Assembly: GCF_003574295.1 (NCBI RefSeq)
Contig: NZ_BHGK01000001.1
Location: 1,240,001 to 1,304,000, forward strand
DNA from: Mediterraneibacter butyricigenes
Lineage (GTDB): Bacteria > Bacillota > Clostridia > Lachnospirales > Lachnospiraceae
Direction of reading: 5' to 3'
Length of the DNA: 64,000 bases
Shown here: positions 17,240 through 25,077 of the stretch, one piece after another
Layout of the letters: the number at the start of each line of letters is the position of its first letter
Numbering within the stretch: the first letter of the stretch is position 1
Position numbers and translations under genes: made by a program
Notes under the pieces: model-generated
The model's input: only the letters and a program-made list of their open reading frames with translations
Database searches by the model: none
What the model was told of the DNA's origin: nothing

Positions 17240-17301
17240 TGTACACATCTTGTACAAGGTGCATTTTACCCCCCCCCCCCAATTTTTAGGCACTTTGTAC
17301 A
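17240..17301 (-). promoter_or_regulatory. TGTACA-type repeats and a 12-base G/C tract upstream of the module
   Basis: Three TGTACA motifs lie at 17240-17245, 17251-17256 and 17296-17301. TGTACAAGGTGC (17251-17262) and GCACTTTGTACA (17290-17301) form an inverted pair with one mismatch. Between them is a homopolymer of 12 C on the plus strand (17269-17280), G on the coding strand. The region lies 110-170 nt upstream of the first gene of the module. It looks like an operator for a dimeric regulator. I could not identify a convincing -35/-10 pair, so the promoter position is open. Confidence 0.5.
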
Positions 17302-17460
17302 CTTTCCAAATATTTTTCATTCCTTTTTCGTTTTTTTGCCTGCAAACTGCATAAATTTAACTCCCTTTTTTCTACATCATTTTTTCAGGTAATCTTCCAA
17401 CGCAAAAAGACCACCTGCCTGAGATTGGTATGGTCATCCTGCATATTGAAACAGAAAAGC

Positions 17461-17497
17461 AAAAAAATTTGCCAGCAGATAAATTTCTGCTGGCAAA
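17461..17497 (-). terminator. Rho-independent terminator of yjbQ
   Basis: A 12-bp perfect stem (TTTGCCAGCAGA at 17468-17479 with 17486-17497) is followed on the minus strand by a run of T at 17461-17467. It lies just downstream of the YjbQ stop and separates that gene from the PTS-RLP module. Confidence 0.85.
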
Positions 17498-17512
17498 TAC
17501 TGTTTATTTTTT

Positions 17513-17941
17513 TCAATATTCTCCGATAATCTTCACACAGATTTTCTTCTTTCTCATTCCAGTAAAATCTACATAAAAGACCTGCTCCCAGTTGCCCAAA
17601 TCCAACTTTCCATTTGTCACGGAGATCATCTCACTTCTCCCTAAAATATCTGCTTTCAAATGTGCCGGTGCATCTTTCTCGCTCTTATTATGCCTGTAAT
17701 ACGGTACTTTGAATTCCGGAACAATACCGTCTAGATATTCCAAAGTATCCTGTATCAGACCTTCTTCATCATCATTAATAAAAACAGATGCCGTGGTAGA
17801 AAATGCTGATACCAGAACAATCCCTTCTTTGACTTTGCTCTCTTTCAGCACCATTTCCACATGGCTTGTTATATTTTTTATGGTCTCTGGTTCCTCAAAC
17901 TGAAACGATAAATACTTTTGTACGGAAATCAATGATCCCAT
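17513..17941 (-). CDS. YjbQ/UPF0047 family protein
   Basis: The 142-residue protein fits the YjbQ family (UPF0047), small trimeric beta-barrel proteins. Visible landmarks are SAFSTTASVFINDDE, a central Asp/His region with APAHLKADILG, GKLDLGNWEQV and a C-terminal IIGEY. Some members show weak thiamine-phosphate-synthase activity in vivo, which is of interest because a thiamine operon lies close by. The usual HTTA motif is STTA here. It has its own terminator. Confidence 0.8.
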   Translation of the reverse strand: MGSLISVQKYLSFQFEEPETIKNITSHVEMVLKESKVKEGIVLVSAFSTTASVFINDDEEGLIQDTLEYLDGIVPEFKVPYYRHNKSEKDAPAHLKADILGRSEMISVTNGKLDLGNWEQVFYVDFTGMRKKKICVKIIGEY

Positions 17942-18041
17942 GTCCTTTCTTCTGCTCTTTTCACTCGATCTATTATGATTTTACATGATTCCACTACACT
18001 ACGCAAGGGATGTTTTTACGCACACAGTGCCCCAGACAGAA

Positions 18042-18074
18042 CAAGCAGAATCCTCCCGGTGAGGATTCTGCTTG
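18042..18074. terminator. Strong bidirectional hairpin
   Basis: A 14-bp perfect stem (CAAGCAGAATCCTC at 18042-18055 with 18061-18074) and a 5-nt loop lie between the YjbQ gene and the ATPase remnant. On the minus strand this could end transcripts of the thiamine operon. The flanking T-tract is short on both sides. Confidence 0.6.
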
Positions 18075-18138
18075 TTTCTATCTTTCTCTCAGATATCTCT
18101 TCAGCAAGAATGCGCAGAAATACGGAAATGTATATACG

Positions 18139-18423
18139 TTATCTGCCATTCCTGCATTTGCATCTGCCAGTTTTATACCCCACACTGTTGCTATGAATCT
18201 TTTTATAATTCAATCCCAGCAAAGACCCGCTGCAAATCACATCATATCTGCCGTCCATCTGAAACGCTTTCAACGCAGTCGCGATGTCCGGGAACTCCTG
18301 TAACTCATCAAAAAAGATCAACGTCTTTCCTTCGACAAACTTTTTATTCGGATCAATCAGCGAAATATTTTTTACAATACTGTCTACCTCATATCCATCA
18401 CTTACGATCGTCTTGTATTTCTG
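18139..18423 (-). pseudogene. Fragment of an AAA ATPase of the DUF4143 family
   Basis: The translated stretch includes KTLIFFDELQEFPD, a Walker B motif followed by the family's typical Gln-x-x-Pro-like region, and ICSGSLLGL, the sensor segment. Family members are about 400-450 residues with an N-terminal P-loop and a C-terminal DUF4143 domain. Here the P-loop is absent upstream and the protein ends soon after the SVGY landmark. The frame also runs into the end of the tenI-like gene. I read it as a decayed remnant, not a working gene. Confidence 0.7.
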
Positions 18424-18458
18424 CTCCAATACAAATTGTGGGATGATAATGGCTATTT

Positions 18459-19142
18459 TTATACCTGCATCATCCCGGACATAATACAGCCTCCGACTGC
18501 CTTTGCCTCCCTGATTTCCTGCCATTGCTCCGGGTCAAATTTGATCCCGCCGATGGCAAAGACCGGAAGTTCCACGCTTTCACAGACTTGTCGCAAGAAC
18601 TCAAGTCCACGGGGTGCCAGCCCTTTTTTACAGTCCGTCGTATAAATGTGGCCGGCAGTCAGATAGGTGGCGCCCAGACTCTGAGCCTCCACCGCTTCTT
18701 CGACCGCATGGATCGAGGTTCCGATCACCCGGAACTTTTTTTTTGCTTCCGGATCCAGCCCCCTCAGCAAATGCAGTGGCAGATGGATCTGGTTGCATCC
18801 CAGTTCCAGCGCCTCTTTCCAGAAACTGTGCAAAATGCAGGGAACCTGATATTCCCCGCAAATTTCCAGCACCTGTTCTGCCAGTTCTTTATATTCCTGC
18901 GGACTCAGATCTTTCTCTCTCAGAACCAGCGCGTCCGGCCGAAGCTTGCAGACGCGTTCAATCTGTTCTAAGAACGGGCGCTCGCACAGGCTTCGATTTG
19001 AAATGGCAAGCACCGGGTGAAATGCGGTGTACTTTACATACTCTTCACTTTTTTTACCACTCGCTCCGTCTGGCACAACTTTTACATTTTGTGTGGGTGT
19101 GCCTGTCAGCACACTCTCACCTACGCTTTCCATTTTACACAT
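18459..19142 (-). CDS. tenI: TenI/ThiE-family protein, probably thiazole tautomerase
   Basis: The protein belongs to the thiamine-phosphate-synthase superfamily, with a (beta-alpha)8 barrel starting near FHPVLAISN. The segment AGHIYTTDCKKGLAPRG closely matches the TenI landmark of Bacillus (GHVFETDCKKGL), not the usual ThiE pattern. The ThiE metal-site Asp region reads GCNQIHLP. This suggests that it aromatises the thiazole product of ThiG instead of joining thiazole to pyrimidine. I chose the ATG at 19142, which overlaps the thiH stop; a GTG at 19154 is possible. It is the last gene of the thi operon. About 45 N-terminal residues precede the barrel. Confidence 0.72.
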   Translation of the reverse strand: MCKMESVGESVLTGTPTQNVKVVPDGASGKKSEEYVKYTAFHPVLAISNRSLCERPFLEQIERVCKLRPDALVLREKDLSPQEYKELAEQVLEICGEYQVPCILHSFWKEALELGCNQIHLPLHLLRGLDPEAKKKFRVIGTSIHAVEEAVEAQSLGATYLTAGHIYTTDCKKGLAPRGLEFLRQVCESVELPVFAIGGIKFDPEQWQEIREAKAVGGCIMSGMMQV

Positions 19143-20382
19143 AAATATAATCACTCATGACCGGTTGCAGATGATTTGACAGCAACGCCTCGTACACTTC
19201 ATCCACGGAACGTCCGTCTGAAATCTCGAACTGGTCATCTCCCTTATCCTCAATATCTTCCACATGGCTTCCGATTCCCGTGCTGACTCCCGCCGAAATC
19301 TTTGTAGCAGCAATCTGTACCAGATGATCCCGCACTCTTTCGCACTCTCTGGTAGATACCGTAATGCTCGCATACGGCATGAACAACCGGTACGCACAGA
19401 CTACCTGCAACAACTGCGGCTCGTGAACATCCATGGGATTGATCCGGTCGTTGTTGATGATCGGACGCAGTCTCGGACAGGAAAATGCGATCTCTGCGTG
19501 AGGATATTTTCTCTGCAATAAATAAGCATGATATCCCGTTGCAAAGGCATCCTTCCGAAAATCATCCAATCCCAGCAGTGCTCCGAAGCCGACTCCGCGC
19601 ATGCCGCCCATCAACGCCCGCTCCTGAGCGCTGACGCGATAAGGGAAGATCCGCTTATGACCTGCCAGATGCAGGGTCTCGTATTTATCCGAATTGTAGG
19701 TTTCCTGGAACACCGTCACATAATCTGCGCCACACTGATGTAAATACGTGTATTCATCAGAATTCACCGGATAGATCTCCAGCCCGATCACTTTGAAATA
19801 TTTCCGTGCGATCTTGCAGGCTTCTCCGATATATTCCACTGTGGATTTGCTGCGGCTCTCTCCGGTCAGGATCAGGATTTCCTGCAGCCCGGTCTCTGCG
19901 ATCGCCTGCATTTCCTTCTCGATTTCCTCCGCATTTAACTGGGCTCTGTTGATCTTATTATGGCAGTTGAATCCACAGTAAATGCAGTAATTCTCACAAT
20001 AATTTGCAATATAGATCGGTGTAAACATATAGACACTGTTTCCGAAATGTTTTCGCGTTTCCATTTGTGCAGCCTGTGCCATTTCTTCCAGGAACGGCAG
20101 AGCAGCCGGTGACAGCAGTGCCTGAAAATCTTCCGGTGTCCGCACGTCATGAGCCAGAGCTCGTTTTACATCTGCCGCCGTGTAACGATCGTAGTCAAAT
20201 TTTTTCATTTCAGAAACGACCTGATCCATCACATCCGACGGAATCTCTTCCATACCCGGAAGATAGGTCATGTGATCAATCCGGTTTTTCTTCTGATCTT
20301 CCAGAATCTCTTCACTCAAAATACTTTCATTGATATGTGCATCGGCACTGACATCTTTTGCTCTTTTTGTTACATCTGTCAT
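19135..20382 (-). CDS. thiH: 2-iminoacetate synthase (tyrosine lyase) ThiH
   Basis: The 415-residue radical-SAM enzyme has the [4Fe-4S]-binding motif CENYCIYCGFNC (CX3CX2C). It cleaves tyrosine to dehydroglycine, which ThiG uses to build the thiazole ring. Use of ThiH instead of the oxygen-dependent glycine oxidase ThiO fits an anaerobe. It follows thiG by 12 nt in the same operon and its stop overlaps the tenI start. Confidence 0.94.
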   Translation of the reverse strand: MTDVTKRAKDVSADAHINESILSEEILEDQKKNRIDHMTYLPGMEEIPSDVMDQVVSEMKKFDYDRYTAADVKRALAHDVRTPEDFQALLSPAALPFLEEMAQAAQMETRKHFGNSVYMFTPIYIANYCENYCIYCGFNCHNKINRAQLNAEEIEKEMQAIAETGLQEILILTGESRSKSTVEYIGEACKIARKYFKVIGLEIYPVNSDEYTYLHQCGADYVTVFQETYNSDKYETLHLAGHKRIFPYRVSAQERALMGGMRGVGFGALLGLDDFRKDAFATGYHAYLLQRKYPHAEIAFSCPRLRPIINNDRINPMDVHEPQLLQVVCAYRLFMPYASITVSTRECERVRDHLVQIAATKISAGVSTGIGSHVEDIEDKGDDQFEISDGRSVDEVYEALLSNHLQPVMSDYIYV

Positions 20383-20394
20383 GTTCTGTGCCTC

Positions 20395-21171
20395 CTAATC
20401 CTGAAGAAATCCTGTCAGTGGAGAGGATGCAGATGCGCCCCGTTCCATGGTTCTGCCAAGTCCGGATAAGTAAGCACTTCTTCCTGCTTCGATGGCTTTC
20501 TTAAAGGCCTCTGCCATAACAGCTACATCTCCGGCTGTCGCGATCGCCGTGTTTGCCATGACGGCTGCCGCACCCATTTCCATCGCTTCACAGGCCTGAG
20601 ACGGACGTCCGATTCCCGCATCCACTACGATCGGCAGATCAATCTCATCCACCAGAATCTGGATAAAATCTTTGGTACACAGACCTTTATTGGAACCGAT
20701 CGGTGCACCCAGCGGCATAATACAGGCTGCTCCTGCATTTGCCAGATCCCTTGCCACGTTCAGATCCGGATACATATACGGCATGACCACAAATCCCTCT
20801 TTCGCCAGGATTTCCGTCGCTTTAATAGTTTCGTAATTATCCGGCAGTAAATATTTGGAATCATGAACCACTTCAATCTTTACGAAATCTCCACATCCCA
20901 GCTCTCTGGATAACCTTGCAATCCGTACAGCCTCTTCCGCATTTCTTGCACCGGATGTGTTTGGCAGTAAGGTTACATTTTCCGGAATGTAATCCAGAAT
21001 ATTTGCCAGTCCGCCCTCATTGGCACGGCGAAGTGCCAGAGTGATGATCTGTGCATCTGCTTTTTCAATACACGCTTTCACAAGATCCAGTGAAAATTTT
21101 CCGGATCCCAAAATAAATCTGGAGGTAAATTCATGTCCTCCCAATACCAGTTTGTCGTCTTTTTTTCCCAT
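20395..21171 (-). CDS. thiG: Thiazole synthase ThiG
   Basis: The 258-residue barrel enzyme has the catalytic-lysine region FVKIEVV, phosphate-binding [10 protein letters not shown] and the C-terminal [10 protein letters not shown]. It condenses 1-deoxy-D-xylulose 5-phosphate, dehydroglycine and sulfur from ThiS thiocarboxylate. It is preceded by AGAGGAAA as ribosome-binding site. A DXS-like gene lies far away at 56168; no direct link is visible. Confidence 0.95.
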   Translation of the reverse strand: MGKKDDKLVLGGHEFTSRFILGSGKFSLDLVKACIEKADAQIITLALRRANEGGLANILDYIPENVTLLPNTSGARNAEEAVRIARLSRELGCGDFVKIEVVHDSKYLLPDNYETIKATEILAKEGFVVMPYMYPDLNVARDLANAGAACIMPLGAPIGSNKGLCTKDFIQILVDEIDLPIVVDAGIGRPSQACEAMEMGAAAVMANTAIATAGDVAVMAEAFKKAIEAGRSAYLSGLGRTMERGASASSPLTGFLQD

Positions 21172-21190
21172 CGTCGTTTCCTCTCTTGTC

Positions 21191-21322
21191 TTATTCTGTT
21201 ATTTTTCTTGCTTTCGCTGTCTTCTTTGCACTTTCGGCGTCTTCGCTGTGGTTTTCCGCTCTCGTTACAGCTTTCTCCGACTTCGTTGTGCTTTCGCCGT
21301 CTCTACATTTTCTGTTGCTCAT
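21191..21322 (-). CDS. Possible 43-residue charged peptide in the thiF-thiG gap
   Basis: An open frame of 43 codons (ATG at 21322, TAA at 21191) fills the 190-nt gap between thiF and thiG. The peptide is low in complexity and rich in Lys, Glu, Ala, Ser and Thr. The underlying DNA has repeated GAxxxCGAAAG-like units (GACGGCGAAAG, GACGCCGAAAG, GACAGCGAAAG). No good ribosome-binding site precedes the ATG. It may be a repeat-derived spacer and not a gene. Confidence 0.25.
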   Translation of the reverse strand: MSNRKCRDGESTTKSEKAVTRAENHSEDAESAKKTAKARKITE

Positions 21323-21362
21323 TTTTCATGTGCTTTCTGAACTTCACCTTGAGCGACCTTTC

Positions 21363-22004
21363 CTAGATTTCTTCTTCTCCGAGAAGCAGACGGGTAATCA
21401 TATTTGCCTCATGCGCCGCGCAGATCGCAACGCGCGGTGCCATCAGACCTTTTCCGTAAGACGGCTCAGACACCCTGTCGCCACACAGATAAAAGTTCTT
21501 CGTCATCCGTCTGGTTACGATTGTGTTACTGCTGCCAAATCCTGCCATTCCTGTGGCTGACACCAGCTTCTTTTCCGGAAATTTTTCCAGAATCTCATTG
21601 ACCAGCATGGCCTTTGCCTCCGGATTATCGAAGGCTTCACAGACAATATCCGCATCCTGAAACAAATCCGCTGCATTTTCCTCTGTCACTCTCACGCAAT
21701 CCGTCTGAATATCCAGATAGGGATTGATTTTTCTCAACAGCGCTTCCAAGGCATCCGTTTTGTACTTTCCGATATCTTCCATAAAATACTGCTGGCGGTT
21801 CAAATTCGTAATGTCCACCCGATCAAAATCCACCAGGTGCAAATGTCCGACTCCGATCCGTGTCAACGCATATGCTACATTCGAACCCAGACCGCCAAGA
21901 CCTGCAATGGCCACTTTTCCTCTGGAAAGCATGTCCTGAACCTCCGGAGAATGGCGTTCATTAAGCGCTGCCTGAATCTCTTCTTTTGTCAATCTGCTGC
22001 CCAT
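21363..22004 (-). CDS. thiF: ThiF-family sulfur-carrier adenylyltransferase
   Basis: The 213-residue E1-like protein has the nucleotide-binding GLGGLGSNVA, the landmark DFDRVDITNLNRQQY and a C-terminal region with CGD. It adenylates the C-terminal glycine of ThiS. The short form of about 210 residues, without a long C-terminal tail, is common in clostridial thiS-F-G-H operons. ThiS is encoded 4 nt upstream. Confidence 0.9.
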   Translation of the reverse strand: MGSRLTKEEIQAALNERHSPEVQDMLSRGKVAIAGLGGLGSNVAYALTRIGVGHLHLVDFDRVDITNLNRQQYFMEDIGKYKTDALEALLRKINPYLDIQTDCVRVTEENAADLFQDADIVCEAFDNPEAKAMLVNEILEKFPEKKLVSATGMAGFGSSNTIVTRRMTKNFYLCGDRVSEPSYGKGLMAPRVAICAAHEANMITRLLLGEEEI

Positions 22005-22008
22005 TTTA

Positions 22009-22209
22009 TCAGCCTCCTCCTACAAATGTTACAACTTCCATGCTGTCACCATCTTTTAACATGGTCTCTGAATATTGATATTTCGGAAGAATATCCCCGT
22101 TTAATTCCACCGCGATCCGCTTCATCTGATATCCGCTTGCCAGCAGATAGCTTTCTACGCTTTTTGCCTCTTCCATCTGAATCTCATTTCCATTGACTGT
22201 TATTCTCAT
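22009..22209 (-). CDS. thiS: Sulfur carrier protein ThiS
   Basis: The 66-residue beta-grasp protein begins MRITVNGNEIQ and ends in VGGG, the di-glycine tail that is adenylated and thiocarboxylated. I chose the ATG at 22209, preceded by AAAGGAGAAACAC, over a longer start at 22242. It is the first gene of the thi operon and follows a TPP riboswitch leader with two terminators. Confidence 0.92.
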   Translation of the reverse strand: MRITVNGNEIQMEEAKSVESYLLASGYQMKRIAVELNGDILPKYQYSETMLKDGDSMEVVTFVGGG

Positions 22210-22302
22210 GTGTTTCTCCTTTCCCGGATCTCTGTTACTCAAGTTATCATGTCATCTACATTCCACTTCGGTTGGGACTCCGCAAACATCGATTGTCATG
22301 AA

Positions 22303-22357
22303 TAAAAAAGAGTTCACAAAGTAATACACCCGTGGTGGTGCACCCCTTCATGAACTC
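22303..22357 (-). terminator. Second leader terminator, upstream of thiS
   Basis: GAGTTCA (from 22357 downward) pairs with TGAACTC ending at 22310, with further pairing inside. Six T follow on the minus strand (22303-22309). It lies about 95 nt upstream of the thiS start and about 160 nt downstream of the riboswitch's own terminator. Confidence 0.75.
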
Positions 22358-22518
22358 CTGTTCACTCTCAACTTCATCCGTATTCCTTTTTCATTCCGTA
22401 AATATCCCCAATCGGTCAAATCCACAGGATTTAAGACTTTTGCCCGTTGCCAGAAAAAATCATCGGAAGTGTTTTCAGACACATACCGGGATTGTATACT
22501 GTCTCTAAACAACGAACG

Positions 22519-22550
22519 AAAAAACGGAAGATACGCCAAGGTATCTTCCG
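22519..22550 (-). terminator. TPP-riboswitch expression-platform terminator
   Basis: A 10-bp perfect stem (CGGAAGATAC at 22525-22534 with 22541-22550) is followed on the minus strand by six T at 22519-22524. It lies directly downstream of the TPP aptamer, so ligand binding probably favours this terminator and shuts off the thi operon. Confidence 0.85.
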
Positions 22551-22565
22551 CAATCTTCATACAGT

Positions 22566-22668
22566 TATGATCCGTTCCTACGTTGGCATTATCCAAATCA
22601 GGTATAAGGGTCGAAATTCTGAATTTCCTCTCAGCCTGTTACACAAGCTCCCCTGTTCTATTTACTGT
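22566..22668 (-). promoter_or_regulatory. TPP riboswitch (THI element)
   Basis: On the minus strand the aptamer shows the conserved pieces in order: GGGGAGC, then GGCTGAGAGG, then GACCC, then ACCTGATTTGGATAATGCC and AACGTAGG. These form the pyrimidine- and pyrophosphate-sensing arms of the TPP riboswitch. A terminator follows directly (22519-22550). The ends are approximate because the outer P1 stem is weak by eye. It controls the thiS-thiF-thiG-thiH-tenI operon. Confidence 0.93.
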
Positions 22669-22789
22669 TATCAGTATAAGAAGAGTTTTCAAAAATGTCA
22701 ATCCATTCTTGCGTTTTTTCAAAATATTTCCGAATCTTCTTTTCTGTTTTTATATGGATTCCGCGGATTGCTGTGCATTTTCACAGCTT

Positions 22790-24244
22790 CTACTGAGCTG
22801 CCCGTCTTTTCAAATCCTCCACTAAAATCTCATATTCCGGTGCTGCAAGGAAATTGGTGATCAGCACCAGTTCTGCATTGGGATTACTGTGCGCAGCGCG
22901 TTCGCCAAGTTCCTGATGCGTTACAACGATCTGAACATCTTTCGGTATGGAAGATACCGGTGTATGAATGACTTCTATTCCCTGTAATCCCGCCGCAGCC
23001 AGCTTCTTTTTCAGGACTGTGGCTCCCATGGCAGAGGAACCCATTCCTGCATCACAGGCAAACGCGATTTTTCTTATTTTTTCTGCTTTTCCATTTTCTT
23101 CAACGTATTTTCCGGCTGTTTCTTCTAATCCATCTTCTTTCACATCAGCTTTTGCAACGCCACTGTCCATTCCTTTGGACGCTTGTTTCATGGCATCTTT
23201 TTTCTGCTGCGCTTCTTCGAGGGATGTATCTTTTCCCATAAATTTCAGAATCGGAAGGCTGATCAGGAGAGAAACTGCGGCAGATACAACGACTCCCACA
23301 ACCAATCCCAGATAACTGTGCCGTTCCGCCATCATCAAAATCGCCAGAATACTTCCTGGTGAAGCCGGTGCCGTCAGACCTACTCCAAACAAATTAAACA
23401 GGAAAATTCCGCTTGCTCCTCCTGCGATCGTCGATAAGATCAGCAACGGATTCATTAAAATATATGGAAAATAAATTTCATGGATTCCACCGAAGAAATG
23501 GATAATCACTGCCCCAGGTGCAGAACTCTTTGCGCTTCCTTTTCCCGCAATACAATATGCCAGAAGGACGCCAAGTCCCGGTCCCGGATTCGCTTCCAGC
23601 AGGAAGAAAATAGATTTTCCGACTTCCTCTACCTGCTGAATTCCCATCGGTGATAAAATTCCATGGTTGATGGCATTATTCAGGAACAGAACCTTTGCCG
23701 GTTCAATAAATACGCTGGTCAATGGCAGCAGTCTGTGATCCACGAAGAATCCCACGCCGGCTCTCATCGCTTCATTTAATCCGTTTACCAGCGGTGTAAT
23801 TCCCTTCATCGCCAGAAGTGCCAGAATTGCACCGATAATTCCCAGTGAAAAATTATTGACCAGCATTTCAAATCCCGCCGGTGTATGTCCCTCGATCGCC
23901 TGATCGAATTTCTTTAAAATCCAGGCTGAAAGCGGTCCCACGATCATTGCCCCGATAAACATCGGAATATCGCTTCCGACAATCACACCCATGGTCGCAA
24001 TCGCACCGATCACTCCGCCTCGTTTTCCGGCTACCACTTCCCCGCCTGTATATGCGATCAAAAGTGGAAGCAACATCGACGACATCGGTGTTACCAGTTT
24101 TGCAAATGTTTCATTCGGGAACCATCCGGTTTCAATGAACAGTGCCGTAATGAGTCCCCACGCGATAAACGCGCCAATGTTTGGCATTACCATTCCGCTT
24201 AAAAAACGTCCAAATACCTGTACTTTTTCTTTCATTGATTTCAC
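22790..24244 (-). CDS. mtlA: Mannitol-type PTS EIICB component
   Basis: The 484-residue protein has a canonical EIIC domain (MPNIGAFIAWG near the N-terminus, LLEANPGPGLGVLLA, GGIHEIYFPYI). After a Lys/Glu-rich linker, an EIIB domain follows with phosphocysteine loop ACDAGMGSSAMG. It imports and phosphorylates mannitol or a similar hexitol. It stands alone: no mtlF (EIIA), mtlD or mtlR is next to it, so those functions must be encoded elsewhere. A promoter and a perfect palindrome lie upstream. Confidence 0.88.
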   Translation of the reverse strand: MKSMKEKVQVFGRFLSGMVMPNIGAFIAWGLITALFIETGWFPNETFAKLVTPMSSMLLPLLIAYTGGEVVAGKRGGVIGAIATMGVIVGSDIPMFIGAMIVGPLSAWILKKFDQAIEGHTPAGFEMLVNNFSLGIIGAILALLAMKGITPLVNGLNEAMRAGVGFFVDHRLLPLTSVFIEPAKVLFLNNAINHGILSPMGIQQVEEVGKSIFFLLEANPGPGLGVLLAYCIAGKGSAKSSAPGAVIIHFFGGIHEIYFPYILMNPLLILSTIAGGASGIFLFNLFGVGLTAPASPGSILAILMMAERHSYLGLVVGVVVSAAVSLLISLPILKFMGKDTSLEEAQQKKDAMKQASKGMDSGVAKADVKEDGLEETAGKYVEENGKAEKIRKIAFACDAGMGSSAMGATVLKKKLAAAGLQGIEVIHTPVSSIPKDVQIVVTHQELGERAAHSNPNAELVLITNFLAAPEYEILVEDLKRRAAQ

Positions 24245-24274
24245 ACCTCATTTTACCCATCGTTTGCAGAGGTA

Positions 24275-24288
24275 TGATTGGCCAATCA
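24275..24288. promoter_or_regulatory. Perfect 14-bp palindrome, candidate operator for mtlA
   Basis: TGATTGGCCAATCA is a perfect palindrome. It lies between the predicted promoter (24313-24342) and the mtlA start (24244), where a bound repressor would block transcription. The cognate regulator is not visible in the window. Confidence 0.5.
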
Positions 24289-24312
24289 ATCTCTTTCCTT
24301 GTTTCTATCCCC

Positions 24313-24342
24313 ATTATATCCGGCGCTTTTACATTTTTTCAA
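24313..24342 (-). promoter_or_regulatory. Sigma-A promoter of mtlA
   Basis: On the minus strand TTGAAA (24342-24337) and TATAAT (24318-24313) are separated by 18 nt. The -10 lies about 69 nt upstream of the start codon. Confidence 0.7.
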
Positions 24343-24352
24343 TAAATAGAAA

Positions 24353-24389
24353 ATGAGATTTGTCACCAATATATAGTGCCAAATCTCAT
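24353..24389 (-). terminator. Terminator of tRNA-Leu
   Basis: A 10-bp stem (ATGAGATTTG at 24353-24362 with CAAATCTCAT at 24380-24389) lies 11 nt past the tRNA-Leu 3' end. A T-rich stretch follows on the minus strand. Confidence 0.75.
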
Positions 24390-24400
24390 CACTTTTTCTC

Positions 24401-24479
24401 TGCGGTCAGTGGGACTTGAACCCACACGGTTGCCCACTGGCTCCTAAGACCAGCGCGTCTGCCATTCCGCCATGACCGC
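24401..24479 (-). tRNA. tRNA-Leu (anticodon TAG)
   Basis: The acceptor stem GCGGTCA pairs with TGACCGC and the discriminator is A. The anticodon loop CTTAGGA gives TAG, reading CUN codons. The T-loop TTCAAGT is standard and an extended variable region is present. CCA is not encoded. Confidence 0.92.
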
Positions 24480-24543
24480 AAATGTCGTACCTGTATACTA
24501 TACACCATGCGCTCTTGACGTGTCAACCGCGGCAGAACCTTTT

Positions 24544-25077
24544 TTATTTCTGCTTTACTTCATAAGCCATCTGTCTCATATCCGGAGCCGCCATCAATAC
24601 CGGATACAATACTGCTGCCAGAACCAGTCCGCCGACTCCCTGGATAATATTTGCCGGAATACTTGCTGCCGCTGCTGATGCTCCATACAGGAAGGATTCG
24701 CATACAAAATATCCACCTGCTACAAAGATAATATCAATCACGCCACCTAAAATTACGGCTACATAACGTGACTTGGAATTCTTTCCAACACTCTGATAGA
24801 TCAGAGCAGATACCAGAGCGATCAGTCCCTTGATTGCAAATGTAATCGGTACATAGACAAAATATCCTCCCAACAGATCCGCCATCGCAGAACCGATTCC
24901 TCCTGCCAGCAGACCATATACCGGTCCCAGAATCACGCCGGACAAGATTACAACTGCATCTCCCGGATGGATATATCCGCTGGTTCCCGGTGTAGGAATA
25001 CGGATTGACATGGTTGCTACACAAGCCAATGCGGCAAAAAGTGCTGTCATCACAATTTTCTTTAAATTAGAATTCAT
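24544..25077 (-). CDS. ECF transporter S component (DUF1393/PF07155-type)
   Basis: The 177-residue integral membrane protein has five to six hydrophobic spans and the landmarks IRIPTPGTSGYIHPGDA near residue 25 and GLLAGGIGSAMADLLGGYF near 57. These are typical of ECF vitamin-transporter S components of this family. Such proteins bind a vitamin or precursor and dock to a shared energising module encoded elsewhere. The ligand is uncertain; pyridoxine- and hydroxymethylpyrimidine-type ligands are known in relatives. No TPP riboswitch precedes it, so a thiamine link is not supported. Confidence 0.82.
   Translation of the reverse strand: MNSNLKKIVMTALFAALACVATMSIRIPTPGTSGYIHPGDAVVILSGVILGPVYGLLAGGIGSAMADLLGGYFVYVPITFAIKGLIALVSALIYQSVGKNSKSRYVAVILGGVIDIIFVAGGYFVCESFLYGASAAAASIPANIIQGVGGLVLAAVLYPVLMAAPDMRQMAYEVKQK

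Noticed and set aside
17269-17280. G/C homopolymer as pure sequencing artefact
   Set aside because: Its exact length may be uncertain, but its position between inverted operators makes it worth keeping as a finding.
22009-22242. Longer ThiS start at 22242
   Set aside because: Homology and a strong ribosome-binding site support the ATG at 22209.
22348-22596. 82-codon frame in the thi leader
   Set aside because: It starts inside the TPP aptamer, runs through the riboswitch terminator and has no ribosome-binding site. I treat it as leader sequence.
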